From: CBDCIS01 sp965217565
GTDB taxonomy: Bacteria; Chloroflexota; Dehalococcoidia; Lucifugimonadales; CATOSD01
Direction of reading: 5' to 3'
Assembly (NCBI GenBank): GCA_965217565.1
Contig: CBDCIS010000006.1
Span: 62,001 to 126,000 of the forward strand
Length of the DNA stretch: 64,000 bases
Positions 19,271 to 28,427 of this stretch are shown in pieces. Position 1 is the first letter of the stretch, and the number at the start of each line of letters is the position of its first letter. The notes under the pieces are model-generated. The model was given only the letters and a program-made list of their open reading frames with translations, was not told the origin of the DNA and searched no databases. The translations under genes and the position numbers were made by a program.

Positions 19271-20005
19271 TTAAAGCGGCGGCTCGATGTCAAATGGTTC
19301 GTTGAATTGGGAGAGGGCGATAACCCTCACTGTGCCATCGGGTTCGGACGCGGTTACTCTGCCGTCGAGGACCGCTTCGAGCAGATGGAACTCATCGGCG
19401 TCTATCGTTAGCTCTACCGAGACCATGGCCGCAGCCGACGTGTCGCTTATGGTCTCGCCTACAAGGGAAGAAAGGGCCTGTGGCGGCAGTTTTCCCGCAA
19501 GCCTATGGCTTCGCTCGTCGCTGGAGACGATGCTTACTCCAGAGACCTGCGTCATTATCGCCGAAATGCCTCGCCGAGGACTGAAGAATCCAAGAGGACT
19601 GACCTCGGCGGGAATAGTCTCCCACTGTCCGGTCAAGGGGTTGGTCATATAGCTGACATCGCCCAACGCGATAAAGCTGGACTGGATGTACAGCGTGCCG
19701 AATTGGCCGCCAAATTCGGCTGTGAGCCGGTCAGGCTTGACGACGTCTCCCTCGGCGTCCGTGATGAGCAGACCCGGCATCAAGAGAGTGCCTCCGCTCC
19801 TGTGCTCGATGAGAAAGTGGAAAGATTCGAGCGACTCCATTATCTTGCCAGACTTCTCGAGCAGCGCTCGCGGGTTTAACGGCGTGGGAGAGGGCGTAAC
19901 CGTCGGAGGCGTTGGAGTTGCCACATCGGGTCTGTCACAACTGAGGACACCAACGCCAAGCAGAATGAACGCGATCAACAGAAGGAGTTTTGGCTTCAGC
20001 CACAT
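19271..20005 (-). CDS. LppX/LprAFG-family lipoprotein
   Basis: 244 residues from ATG 20005 (ribosome binding site GGAGTGAGG). The signal peptide ends at a lipobox-like VLSC with Cys 23, then a Pro/Thr linker (PTPPTVTPSPTPLNP). The mature part begins with MESLESFHFLIEHRSGG and ends SQFNEPFDIEPP, both typical of the LppX/LprG fold, a half-barrel with a lipid-holding cavity. Its stop codon is 11 bp from the MFS start, so the two are translationally linked. It would sit on the outer face of the membrane and hand lipid from the exporter onward; this is known for the mycobacterial pair and inferred here. Confidence 0.8.
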   Translation of the reverse strand: MWLKPKLLLLIAFILLGVGVLSCDRPDVATPTPPTVTPSPTPLNPRALLEKSGKIMESLESFHFLIEHRSGGTLLMPGLLITDAEGDVVKPDRLTAEFGGQFGTLYIQSSFIALGDVSYMTNPLTGQWETIPAEVSPLGFFSPRRGISAIMTQVSGVSIVSSDERSHRLAGKLPPQALSSLVGETISDTSAAAMVSVELTIDADEFHLLEAVLDGRVTASEPDGTVRVIALSQFNEPFDIEPPL

Positions 20006-20148
20006 GCCTCACTCCAAGTCAGGAGCTTGATGATGCTGGACAGAACAGTATCTAGCGCGATACCGCCGGCTTTGCCCTGGTGCATGCGCCGGACGATCAT
20101 TGCGCCGGCGAGGGCCGCGAACGGCCGCGCGGTTTGGCCTAATGCCAG

Positions 20149-20183
20149 AAGAGGCCCCGTCACAAATGATGGCGGGGCCTCTT
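20149..20183 (-). terminator. Rho-independent terminator (possibly bidirectional)
   Basis: Inverted repeat AAGAGGCCCCG ... CGGGGCCTCTT, 11 bp perfect with a 13-nt loop. It follows the minus-strand gene ending at 20223. Flanking T tracts are weak. Confidence 0.65.
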
Positions 20184-20222
20184 CATTGAAATGGATTCGT
20201 TTCGCTAACTAAACCCTAGCGC

Positions 20223-21317
20223 TTACCCTCGGGAGCGTCGTCGTGCCCTTGCCAGGGCTATCGAGCCTGAGAGCAGCAGCGCCAACGCGGCGATCAACCC
20301 CACCTGGGCCAGAACCCGTAGGTCGGAGTCGCCAACGACGGGTTCATCAACGATGGGATCCTCCGGCACGCCTGCCGCGAAGTCGTAGGTTGCCATCAGT
20401 TGTGCCTCAACGTACGCCTGCGAAGCCCCGCCTGCGCCGGTAGCGGCGATACCGTCCAACGCGGAGTTGAGAGGCCCTGAAACGGTGCTCAGGAGATTCT
20501 TCGCCTTAAGCAGGTCGGTCTCGGCCATGCTACTCAAGGCGTTGTCCCTGGCTTCCATTGCCCACATTTCGGCGTTGCCGGCATATTCTTCTACCAACAA
20601 GGCTTTCGCCTGGATTAGCTCATTGCCTGCCGCCGCGGCTGCTGCCATTGCGGCTTGGTCGCGGCCCATGGCATGAGCCAGAACGCCCATACCGTCTCCT
20701 GGATTGCCCCCCGAGTCGTCGAAGTTCGCGCCGTCTGTGCCCTCGATGACGTTTATCACATGCTGAGTGTGCATCATGAGGCTGTCTATGTCGGCAGCGC
20801 TTCTGGCGAGCCTAGCGTGCTCAATTGCCACAGCGAGTTGTCCCCTGAGATTGGAGAGGATTCCCATCTCGCCATCGTCGGGGAACATCATCAACAGGTT
20901 TCTGATGTACATCATCGCGGCAGGCGACACACCCGTGCTGAACGCGATTTCGCCCTTGGGATCCGCGGCTTCCGCGTCCGCCGCCGCTTCGTTTGTGACA
21001 ACCGCCTTGTTATAGGTGGCAATCAGGTTTTCGCCGGACGGCGACAGGTAGCCGTGATTGACGGCGCCTTTGGAGTCCACGTTTAACGCGCCAACGTTCA
21101 ACTTGATGGAGCCATCGTCCGACACCAACCAGGCGACGTACACCATGCCCTCACCGGGATCGGAGACGTCCATCAAAGAGATTGTGAGCTTGTCGCTATA
21201 GGTATTGCCATCGGAGATGACTGCCGTGCCATTCGTGGATTGGGCCTGTGCCAGACCGGCGGGGATTGAAATCAGCAAAATGAGTGCGAAGAAAACCAGT
21301 AGCTTTGACCTTGCCAT
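20223..21317 (-). CDS. Secreted, C-terminally anchored protein, RskA-like/CHRD-type N-terminal region
   Basis: 364 residues with a clear signal peptide (SKLLVFFALILLISIPAG, cleavage after AQA). Residues 30-110 (VAWLVSDDGSIKLNVGALNV, SPSGENLIATYNKAVV) resemble extracytoplasmic domains seen in anti-sigma-K-like and CHRD-like Chloroflexi proteins. The middle is Ala/Met-rich helix (GRDQAAMAAAAAAGNELIQA). The C-terminus ends in one TM segment (VGLIAALALLLSGSIALA) and ARARRRSRG, the layout of a wall- or membrane-anchoring tail without LPXTG. ATG 21317 has AAGGAGG upstream. Single-gene unit with terminator at 20149. Function unknown. Confidence 0.7.
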   Translation of the reverse strand: MARSKLLVFFALILLISIPAGLAQAQSTNGTAVISDGNTYSDKLTISLMDVSDPGEGMVYVAWLVSDDGSIKLNVGALNVDSKGAVNHGYLSPSGENLIATYNKAVVTNEAAADAEAADPKGEIAFSTGVSPAAMMYIRNLLMMFPDDGEMGILSNLRGQLAVAIEHARLARSAADIDSLMMHTQHVINVIEGTDGANFDDSGGNPGDGMGVLAHAMGRDQAAMAAAAAAGNELIQAKALLVEEYAGNAEMWAMEARDNALSSMAETDLLKAKNLLSTVSGPLNSALDGIAATGAGGASQAYVEAQLMATYDFAAGVPEDPIVDEPVVGDSDLRVLAQVGLIAALALLLSGSIALARARRRSRG

Positions 21318-21602
21318 ATTAGGTCTCTTGCCTCCTTAACGGAAAGAGTGATAGGCCTTGCGCCCACATAACACTACCACATGCTAAGCGTTGCGCATAG
21401 ACCCTTATAGTGCAATTATGGCACATTTTCTCAAATCTCCGATGATGTTCTCGCGCTGGGAGACCTTTGAACAACTCGGGAGTGGCCCTTGATAGGGCTC
21501 CCGGCGCGGAAAGGGGACTGGCAGTGTCCGGACCGGCGCGGCCCTGAGTTCACCTTCCTCCATTAGGTGGGACGGTCCCGCACAACTGCCCCACCGTCGG
21601 GT
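21318..21602. other. Intergenic region
   Basis: Carries the ribosome binding site and presumed promoter of the 21317 gene and the outer end of the deleted IS5 element. No gene seen. Confidence 0.3.
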
Positions 21603-22110
21603 TCAGGCCGAACAACTGGGCAGTTTGACCACCTTCCTCAGGTTGTAGGCCATCAGCTTGAACCACATCTCCACAGCGCTCCGCGCCAGACCCAGGTAGC
21701 GGACTCGGCTGTACCCGTAGCTGCGTCTGAGGGTTCCGAATACCTTCTCCACCAACGCCCGCAGAGGAGACATCAACTCGTTGCGTCGCTTCTGCCAGCG
21801 AGGCAACTCCCGTTGGTGCTTGTGGGAACGATGCATGATACGGTCGTTGATCCCCTGAGTCTTCAGCCAACGGCGCCTCCTCTTGGACTCATAGGCTCGA
21901 TCCCCGTACACCGCTCCAGTAGCAACACCTTGACCATCATCAGCGGAGGGTAGCTGGGTTTACCTTCACGAGCCGACTGGACTCCGGCCGCCAACCGGCC
22001 CAACCGCTCTTAGTCCGCCGCCTGTCGGATGCGTTCTAGGCCCCCGGTTTGACCCAGATTCCCGGCAACAACGATTCCGCTAGTGTCTGCTGTCCCATCT
22101 CCCGGTGCAT
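21603..22110 (-). pseudogene. IS5-family transposase with large internal deletion
   Basis: The N-terminal part starts at ATG 22110 (MHREMGQQTLAESLLPG) and, after one stop, continues ERLGRLAAGVQSAREGKPSY and PLMMVKVLLLER. It is then fused, out of frame, to the C-terminal part VYGDRAYESKRRRRW, RALVEKVFGTLRRSYGYSRV. The middle, with the first catalytic Asp regions (about 150 codons), is missing. Both outer ends remain, so the element resembles a nascent non-autonomous derivative. Confidence 0.75.
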
Positions 22111-22314
22111 AAACCCTCCCTACTTATCAGGGTTGTCTCTCCCGATTTCCGCCCCATTACCAGTGTTATGCAAAGGTCTCCTTCCACGGGACTCCGCGCA
22201 GTGGGTCGCCGCTCGGCAATCCGGAGTTACGCCAAAGCCTTTGGCATACAGTGGCGTTCTTTCGTCCAAAGCGGTCAATGAGAGGGAACAACGGCCCATA
22301 AGTCGCCGCATCGC
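22111..22314. other. Intergenic, downstream of fabF
   Basis: About 200 bp with no gene. No clear terminator for the folC-fabF unit is visible. Confidence 0.3.
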
Positions 22315-23565
22315 CTACTCCTCGAACCGGCGAAACACCAGGCACGCATTCTGCCCACCAAAGCCGAAGCTGTTGGACAACACGGTATCCACCCTCTTCT
22401 CGCGGGAAACATTGGGCACGTAATCGAGGTCACATTCGGGGTCCGGGAACTCGTAGTTGATCGTCGGGTGAATCTCGTTGTGCTGAATGGTCTGTACACA
22501 GGCGACGGACTCAACCGCGCCTGCCCCTCCGAGGGCGTGACCTATCATCGACTTCGTAGAGCTTATCGGGACGTCATAGGCCAACTCGCCGAACAACGAC
22601 TTTATCGCCAGCGTCTCCACGTGGTCGTTCTTGGGCGTGGAAGTTCCGTGCGCGTTTATGTAATCGACCTCGTCGATTCCAACGCCCGCGTTTTCCAGCG
22701 CCCAGCGCATGGCGCGAGTGGCCCCCGCGCCGTCCTCATCGGGCTGAACGGCGTGAAAGGCGTCCGACGAAACGCCGTAGCCTATGACTTCCGCGAGGCT
22801 GTTCGCTCCCCGGCCCAGGGCGTGTTCCATGCTCTCCAACACCAGGATCGCCGCCCCTTCAGCGGGAACGAAACCGTCGCGTTTGGCGTCGAAAGGCCGG
22901 CTGGCCCTCTCGGGCTCGTCGTTGTTCCTGGTGAGCGCCTTGATGACGTTGAAGCCGCCCAACGCAAGCTGGCATATGCCCGCCTCGCAGCCACCGCCCA
23001 GAATGACGTCCGCCGCGCCTCTGCGAATCGCCTCCACCGCCTCGCCTATAGCCTGGTTCCCCGCGGCGCAGGCGGTAATCACAGTGGAGGTGTAGCCCTT
23101 CAGTCCGTACTCCCGGCTCACGTTCGCCGCGGCCATGTTCGGCAAGATCATAGGGATGAAGAAGGGACTGACGCGCATCCCGCCCCTTTCCATCATGATG
23201 CGGGCGTTCTCCTCGGTAACGGGGAATCCGCCATTGCCGTTGCCCATGACAACGCCTAGCCTCTCCGGGTCCTCTTGCGAGAGGCTCAGCCCCGCGTGCT
23301 CAATGGCAAGCCCTGAGGCAGCCACGGCCATCTGAGAGAAGCGGGCGATGCGGCGCGCCTCCTTTGGATTCATAAACTGGCCGGCGTCGAACTCCGGAAC
23401 CTCTCCGGCGACCTTGCACGGGTAATCGCTGTAATCGCAGAGCACCCCCTGCCTGATCCCCGACGCGCCCCGCAGCAGATTTCGCCAATACTCGTCCACC
23501 GACATGCCAAGCGGCGAAATCACGCCCATGCCAGTAACCACGACTCGTTTTCTGTGATTGCTCAT
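22315..23565 (-). CDS. fabF: 3-oxoacyl-ACP synthase II (KAS II)
   Basis: 416 residues, full length. Condensing enzyme of fatty acid elongation: joins malonyl-ACP to acyl-ACP in the cytoplasm. The catalytic triad is visible as Cys166 (TVITACAAGN), His306 (NAHGTSTP) and His343 (SMIGHALGG), with the closing NSFGFGGQNA loop. The start ATG 23565 lies 7 bp after the folC stop, so the two form an operon. fabD, acpP and fabG are not next to it. Two MaoC-type dehydratase genes occur 6-7 kb away on the same strand and could serve the same pathway, but that link is only suggestive. Confidence 0.95.
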   Translation of the reverse strand: MSNHRKRVVVTGMGVISPLGMSVDEYWRNLLRGASGIRQGVLCDYSDYPCKVAGEVPEFDAGQFMNPKEARRIARFSQMAVAASGLAIEHAGLSLSQEDPERLGVVMGNGNGGFPVTEENARIMMERGGMRVSPFFIPMILPNMAAANVSREYGLKGYTSTVITACAAGNQAIGEAVEAIRRGAADVILGGGCEAGICQLALGGFNVIKALTRNNDEPERASRPFDAKRDGFVPAEGAAILVLESMEHALGRGANSLAEVIGYGVSSDAFHAVQPDEDGAGATRAMRWALENAGVGIDEVDYINAHGTSTPKNDHVETLAIKSLFGELAYDVPISSTKSMIGHALGGAGAVESVACVQTIQHNEIHPTINYEFPDPECDLDYVPNVSREKRVDTVLSNSFGFGGQNACLVFRRFEE

Positions 23566-23572
23566 AACGTAC

Positions 23573-25006
23573 TTACACCGTGTTTGGCGCTCCCCGGTCC
23601 GAGGGAAGCTTGATCGATGGATAGAGCTCAGGAGCCATTCCTCTCAATTCCTCGATTACCTCCGCCGCCACTGTCAGCGAGCCGGTTCCCAATACCAGAT
23701 CTCCCCCGGCGGCCATTTCCAGCGCACGCCGAACGCCCTCTCCCACGTCGTCCGATTGGAATGTCACGCCAAGACCTCGCTCCTTGAAAATGTCGGCTGT
23801 GACGTCGGAGGAGGCAGACTTGGGGTGCCTCGAGCGCACCGCGATTACCGTGGGCGATAGCTCAGCGAGCGCATCGATCATGCCGCTCGCGCTGTGGCCT
23901 CCTAGAGCTCCGAATATCAGGATAATACGTTTGAACTGGAAGTACTCGCGCACAGCTTCCACAAGCCTGCCCATCGAATAGGGATTGTGTGCCCCGTCCA
24001 CCACGACCGTCGAGCCGTTCCTCGAAAGCACCTCCAGCCTCGCCGGCCATCGGACGTCCCTGATTCCTCTGACGACGCTTGCCTTTGAGATTGCGTACCT
24101 GCTTGGAAGCGACTCTATGGCGGCAATCGCCGCGCTGGCGTTCTCGATTTGGTGGTCTCCCAACAATGGAGTCCAGAGTTCATAGCTGTCCCTGAGCCCT
24201 ACAACCTCAAACGACTGGCCGTCCACGTCCGCATGGAGTTTTCTCCGCGTCAATCTGCAATCCACCAGCACGAGCGGCGCCTTTCGCTGCTCGGCCACCT
24301 CCGCGATTACATTCGAAGCGCCGTCGGTCTGCGGCGCGACTACTACCGGCACCCCCGGCTTGATGATGCCCGCCTTTTCGTAGGCTATCTTCTCCACCGT
24401 GTCGCCCAAAACCGCGACATGGTCAAGGCTTATTGAAGTTATGACGGACACCTCCGGCGTGACGATGTTGGTGGAGTCGAGCCGTCCGCCCAAGCCAACC
24501 TCCATCACCTGGAAGTCCGCTCCTATTCGTTTGAAATGGGCGAACGCCATTGCCGTTAGCATCTCAAAGGTAGTAACTTCGCCGTAAGGCCCCTCCTCGC
24601 CAACATATTCGACCGCTGGCCAGACCAACTCGACGATCGAAGCGAACTCTTCCTCGCTTACCGGCTTCAGCCCCACCCTGATTCGTTCGGTCGTCCTGTG
24701 CAGATGGGGCGAGGTGAACAGCCCTACCTTGTAGCCCTGAGCCGTGAGAATCGAGGCCGTCATAGCCGACGTGCTGCCCTTGCCCTTGGTTCCCGCTACG
24801 TGGATGGTTGGCGTGTCCTGGTGCGGGTTGCCAAGCTGCTCCATCAGAAGACCTATGCGCTCCAGGTGAAACGTCGAGTGGCCGGGGCTGTTCTTGGAGC
24901 GCTCGAAGTCCGCGAGTCCCATAACTCGCTCGAGCGCGGCCTCGTAGCTCAACAGGTTGGGAGATCCCTCGGAGCCTCGAACGTTCGCGGGAGTCGTGTT
25001 TGACAT
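23573..25006 (-). CDS. folC: Folylpolyglutamate synthase / dihydrofolate synthase
   Basis: 477 residues from ATG 25006, preceded by GAGGA; an upstream in-frame start would add 14 residues without a ribosome binding site. Adds glutamate to folates (and often dihydropteroate). The Mur-ligase P-loop GTKGKGSTS is at 72-80, followed by LFTSPHLHRTTERIRV, the TTFEMLTAMAF helix, the lysine region AYEKAGIIKPG and VVDGAHNPYS. All main family motifs are intact and length is slightly above the usual 420-440 because of an N-terminal extension. First gene of the folC-fabF unit. Confidence 0.95.
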   Translation of the reverse strand: MSNTTPANVRGSEGSPNLLSYEAALERVMGLADFERSKNSPGHSTFHLERIGLLMEQLGNPHQDTPTIHVAGTKGKGSTSAMTASILTAQGYKVGLFTSPHLHRTTERIRVGLKPVSEEEFASIVELVWPAVEYVGEEGPYGEVTTFEMLTAMAFAHFKRIGADFQVMEVGLGGRLDSTNIVTPEVSVITSISLDHVAVLGDTVEKIAYEKAGIIKPGVPVVVAPQTDGASNVIAEVAEQRKAPLVLVDCRLTRRKLHADVDGQSFEVVGLRDSYELWTPLLGDHQIENASAAIAAIESLPSRYAISKASVVRGIRDVRWPARLEVLSRNGSTVVVDGAHNPYSMGRLVEAVREYFQFKRIILIFGALGGHSASGMIDALAELSPTVIAVRSRHPKSASSDVTADIFKERGLGVTFQSDDVGEGVRRALEMAAGGDLVLGTGSLTVAAEVIEELRGMAPELYPSIKLPSDRGAPNTV

Positions 25007-25230
25007 TGGACCGCGTCCTCTATTGAATTCGCCGAGCGCGTAGCCCACTCACCACCATCCCACCCGTTCCAGAGAGGTAGGAGCCCATCCTCGCCCTTGT
25101 GGCGTCGAAACAGAGCCAGCAGGAGTTACAAGCCACCCTACAACTTTACTCCAAATCAACTTGAACGTATATAGTTTGAGAATCGCACCCGGAAAGTCTC
25201 CTCCCCAAGAATCCTCTTGCCAAGAAAAAA

Positions 25231-25263
25231 TCCTGCCCCTTCCTACGCGAGGAAGGGGCAGGA
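25231..25263 (-). terminator. Rho-independent terminator
   Basis: A perfect 14-bp stem (TCCTGCCCCTTCCT with AGGAAGGGGCAGGA), 5-nt loop, followed on the minus strand by TTTTTTCTTGG. It ends the OLD-family gene at 25286. Confidence 0.92.
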
Positions 25264-25285
25264 TAAGAGCGGACGTCCTTTATTG

Positions 25286-27274
25286 CTACAGCGTCGGCGC
25301 GAGAGCCCTTGCCGCCGCCACGTTGATGCTGCTCTCGGAAGCCCCATTGCTGGGCAACAACGAGTTGATGCGCTCGAACATGGAAGTGGCTCGCTCTATC
25401 GTTGCCTCGCTTATCTCACTGCGAAGTTGGGAGTGCTTCTGCAGCAGGTATGCGGCAGGCCGATACGGGTCGAATCGGCCTCCGGCGATGCCCTCTGCCT
25501 CGAAGTACGCCTGGAGCCGCTGCACGATACGCGGATCGGCGTCCGATATCGCCTTCATCGTCACGGGCGCAGCCAACTCCCGGGCGTAGGCCTCGTTGAC
25601 CAGCTTGAGATAGAAGCCGGGCTCGAAAAGGTCTTCAATGTCAGCCGTGCGCACCCTGGCCACCTCGACCCACTTTATCGGGTTGTTTCGTGTGATAGCC
25701 GCATTGCGGTTCAGCCGCTCCAGCTTGGCCTTGTTCTTCGGCGTCACGTCCATCAGCACGGCCACGCTGACGTAGTTCTCACCCAGCGTGGAGACGAAGG
25801 TTGGCAGGTTGTCGGCGCCGCCAACCGGGATCACCACCCAACGAGGGTCGAGTCGCATCTGGCCTACAGAGGCGACCGTCTCGCCCAGCACCTGCATGTA
25901 TATCAGGTCGGAGGCGTAGTTGACCATCAGGCAGTGAGGGGCCAGGAACAGCGTCTGAGCCATCTGGTAGCCAAGCGCCACCTGCAAGGGGAACACCGTT
26001 TCACGGTCGTTGCTCAGTGTATCCTCGCTTACATAGGTGCCCCTGTCGTCAACGTCCTGCACGGTTCGCACGCCGCTCAGCTTGTCCAGGTTTATCATGA
26101 ACGGCGAGTGAGTGGAGTAGATGACCTGGTTCTTGGGGGCCAGCCGCTCGTCGATGAACCGCAGGAAGTCGCGCTGCGCCATCGCATGAAGATTCAGGCC
26201 GGGTTCGTCTAGCAGCAGAATCAGGTCCGCGTCCTCTTCCTCTTCCAGCGTCGAGAAGTACGACAGGAAGGAGAAGAACCACACGAAGCCCTTGGAGCGT
26301 TCGTCGAACGGCACGGAAACGCGGTGGCGGTTGTTCCATATGCGCACGTGCAAGATGGTGCCGGAGTTCAGCGGCGGGGGATCGTTGGGGTTGGCCACCG
26401 AGAGGTCGAACTCCACTCTCAACTGCTTGTTCTGATTCCAGAACTCGAATATCTCGTCCGAGATTTCAATAGAAGCCGACTCGAGTTCGGCCTTGACGTA
26501 CTCGTAGTTGGTCTGGTTCTCCAGGTCTTCCAACTTCGCGCCCACCAGCGCCAGTAGCGAAAGGAAGGTGCGGTCCGCGTCGTCAAGCTGCTCACCGTTC
26601 TCCTGGCGTCGTCGAATATCCTGAATCGAGATACGGCCCCTCATCGCGCTGTAGTCGTCGAAGTAAACGAATCGCGGCAGGAAATTTTGCAGGCAGTCCT
26701 CTATCATCTGGCTCTTGAGGCCGCCACTGAAGCGCAGTGCGAGCTCGTTCAGCAGAGACTGCACCGACGACGGCTTGACCTCCAGCGCCTCTAGGCACGA
26801 AACCATTTCTTCCAGGGTTTCCGAGCCTTTCGCGTGATGCTGAATTTCGATGGGCAGTTCAGCATTGGTCAATATGTTCGCGATCACAACTCTCTCATCG
26901 AGATCGAACTCCCAGCCGAGCCTGTTGTCGTACCCCTTTGAGGTCGTCACGATGGGCGACTCGAGTACACCCTCGCCAAAGGCGGTCTCCACTTCCTGGA
27001 TCTCCATGTCCGAAAGTTCGAACTCGGCGAGAATGACGGTGGCCGGCCGCTCCGAGTGGATCCGCTTGTAGCGCACGTAGCCCTTCCTGGGATAGTCCTT
27101 GATGTCGAAGTCACCGCTGACCCCGGTTACGGGGTTGAGATGCCTCAAGGCGTTTAGGAACGCCGTCTTTCCTGACTCGTTCTTGCCTACCATGCAGGTG
27201 ACGTCTTCAATGTTTACCCAGTCCGAGTCCTCGATGCTCTTGTAGTTGGTCACCCTTGCCCGAGTTAGCTTCAT
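25286..27274 (-). CDS. OLD-family AAA ATPase with degenerate TOPRIM domain
   Basis: 662 residues from ATG 27274, with AGGAGG 8 bases upstream. The ABC-type ATPase head has Walker A GKNESGKT (30-37), and Walker B with D-loop in LLLLDEPGLNLHAMAQRDFL; YSTHSPFMIN supplies the His-switch. The C-terminal ~250 residues have TOPRIM topology (DLIYMQVLGE, then VIPVGGADNLPTFV and VAVLMD). The glutamate that binds metal in the first TOPRIM motif (usually VEGxSD) is Asn here (MVNYASD), and the DxD motif is only D-V-T. OLD proteins are nucleases, several in phage defence (class 2 forms pair with a helicase). pcrA lies 3 kb away but not adjacent. It is a single-gene unit with its own terminator. Confidence 0.82.
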   Translation of the reverse strand: MKLTRARVTNYKSIEDSDWVNIEDVTCMVGKNESGKTAFLNALRHLNPVTGVSGDFDIKDYPRKGYVRYKRIHSERPATVILAEFELSDMEIQEVETAFGEGVLESPIVTTSKGYDNRLGWEFDLDERVVIANILTNAELPIEIQHHAKGSETLEEMVSCLEALEVKPSSVQSLLNELALRFSGGLKSQMIEDCLQNFLPRFVYFDDYSAMRGRISIQDIRRRQENGEQLDDADRTFLSLLALVGAKLEDLENQTNYEYVKAELESASIEISDEIFEFWNQNKQLRVEFDLSVANPNDPPPLNSGTILHVRIWNNRHRVSVPFDERSKGFVWFFSFLSYFSTLEEEEDADLILLLDEPGLNLHAMAQRDFLRFIDERLAPKNQVIYSTHSPFMINLDKLSGVRTVQDVDDRGTYVSEDTLSNDRETVFPLQVALGYQMAQTLFLAPHCLMVNYASDLIYMQVLGETVASVGQMRLDPRWVVIPVGGADNLPTFVSTLGENYVSVAVLMDVTPKNKAKLERLNRNAAITRNNPIKWVEVARVRTADIEDLFEPGFYLKLVNEAYARELAAPVTMKAISDADPRIVQRLQAYFEAEGIAGGRFDPYRPAAYLLQKHSQLRSEISEATIERATSMFERINSLLPSNGASESSINVAAARALAPTL

Positions 27275-27806
27275 CAGTCCGTCCTCCTGAACCCAATTGC
27301 CTGGTGTGCTCTTTCGTTGCCGCCGGAATACGTTTAACCCACCCTCTTTCCGGTCCACCTACGCTATGCGGTCGGGCTGCCAACCTTCACATTTCACTTG
27401 AGCTTCTGAAGATAGCATAGCCGCTCGCGTAAGCTGCCCGCCAGCGGGTCGAGTTTACAATTCTTGCCCGTCCCGATATGGAAACACGCAAATTCCTCGA
27501 AGCATAGGCTGGGGAAGTGGGCGCGAGAAGGCAACCCCGCCACTCGAAATAGGAGTCATTCCTATCATCGCAAAGAAGGTCGGCGAATCAATCTTCTTTG
27601 GACGAACGGGAGCATCTTTGCACTTCCGTAAGTGCAGCCTTCGTCGGCGCATTCGTAGCAACAACTCTCCAGCCGTTGCCAGAAGCATATGGGAGTTGGG
27701 GAAAACAGTTCAAGGTCTTTTCGGGACTATTATAAGACTTTAGCAAAAGCCTTCGCCGCCCAACGGCTGCCCCAATTGACCTGGGAGGATGCGAGGATAC
27801 TGTGAG
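27275..27806. other. Gene-free stretch
   Basis: About 530 bp. A 77-codon minus-strand frame exists but has no ribosome binding site, no family likeness and shifting composition, so I do not call it. The part next to 27275 must hold the promoter of the OLD gene. I see no repeat. Confidence 0.35.
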
Positions 27807-28427
27807 CTAGTCGGCGGGCCGGCTCTCGTCGAGGACTTCACGCCCTTCGTCAAGAGTCCGGCGCTCCCACTCGCTGCGCCATATCTCCATGTAGATGAAG
27901 TCCATGCCGTTACGGCGGACTGGCTTCATCTCGCGGAAGCCGGACTTGGCGAAGGAGATTCGCGCCCTTTGGTTCCATTCCAGCGTGTGGAGGTACACGT
28001 GAGTGATGGGCGTGGTGGTGAAGATGTGATTCAGCAGGGTGTTGACGGAGTCCGTGCCGTAGCCTTTGCTCCAGTAGTCGCGGTCTCCGATCATGATGCC
28101 CAGTTCCGCCTCGCCCTGCCTGAGATCAATGTCGTAGTACATGCAGTTGCCGATGTGCTTGCCATCGAGAGTGTCTATCGCGAGCCGCTTGGAACGTGGA
28201 CTTGGGAAGTTTATCTCCTCCTTGGAGTATCGGAGGAAGTCGTTGAATGGCATGTTCAGGGGCCTTGTGGCATCCAGACGCGCTAGCTCATCGTCAACCC
28301 GCCATGCGTAGTCGTCTGGAGCGTCGCTTACACTCTTCTCCCTCAGAACAACTTTCTCACCCCTTACGAGCGTCTGTTTATCCGATTCCAAGGTCTTCCC
28401 AGACCTTTGAAAGGCCCTTTTGAACAA
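27807..28427 (-). CDS. GNAT acetyltransferase (RimJ/RimL type)
   Basis: 206 residues. The GNAT core runs from VVLREKSVSDAPDDYAWRVD to GFREMKPVRRNG. Acetyl-CoA motif A is GIMIGDRDYWSKGYGTDSVN (Gly-x-Gly in KGYGTD), and motif B contains LEWNQRARISFAKSGF. RimJ/RimL-type enzymes acetylate N-termini or small amines. The annotated start overlaps the restored 3' end of the NUDIX gene upstream, so the true start may lie at an in-frame TTG about 12 codons later. The two genes look like one operon. Confidence 0.85.
   Translation of the reverse strand: MFKRAFQRSGKTLESDKQTLVRGEKVVLREKSVSDAPDDYAWRVDDELARLDATRPLNMPFNDFLRYSKEEINFPSPRSKRLAIDTLDGKHIGNCMYYDIDLRQGEAELGIMIGDRDYWSKGYGTDSVNTLLNHIFTTTPITHVYLHTLEWNQRARISFAKSGFREMKPVRRNGMDFIYMEIWRSEWERRTLDEGREVLDESRPAD

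Noticed and set aside
24971..24990. CGAACGTTCG at the folC 5' end as a second copy of the inserted palindrome
   Set aside because: Only the 10-bp centre matches; the 19-bp arms are absent.
27455..27688. 77-codon frame upstream of the OLD gene
   Set aside because: No ribosome binding site and no recognisable protein.
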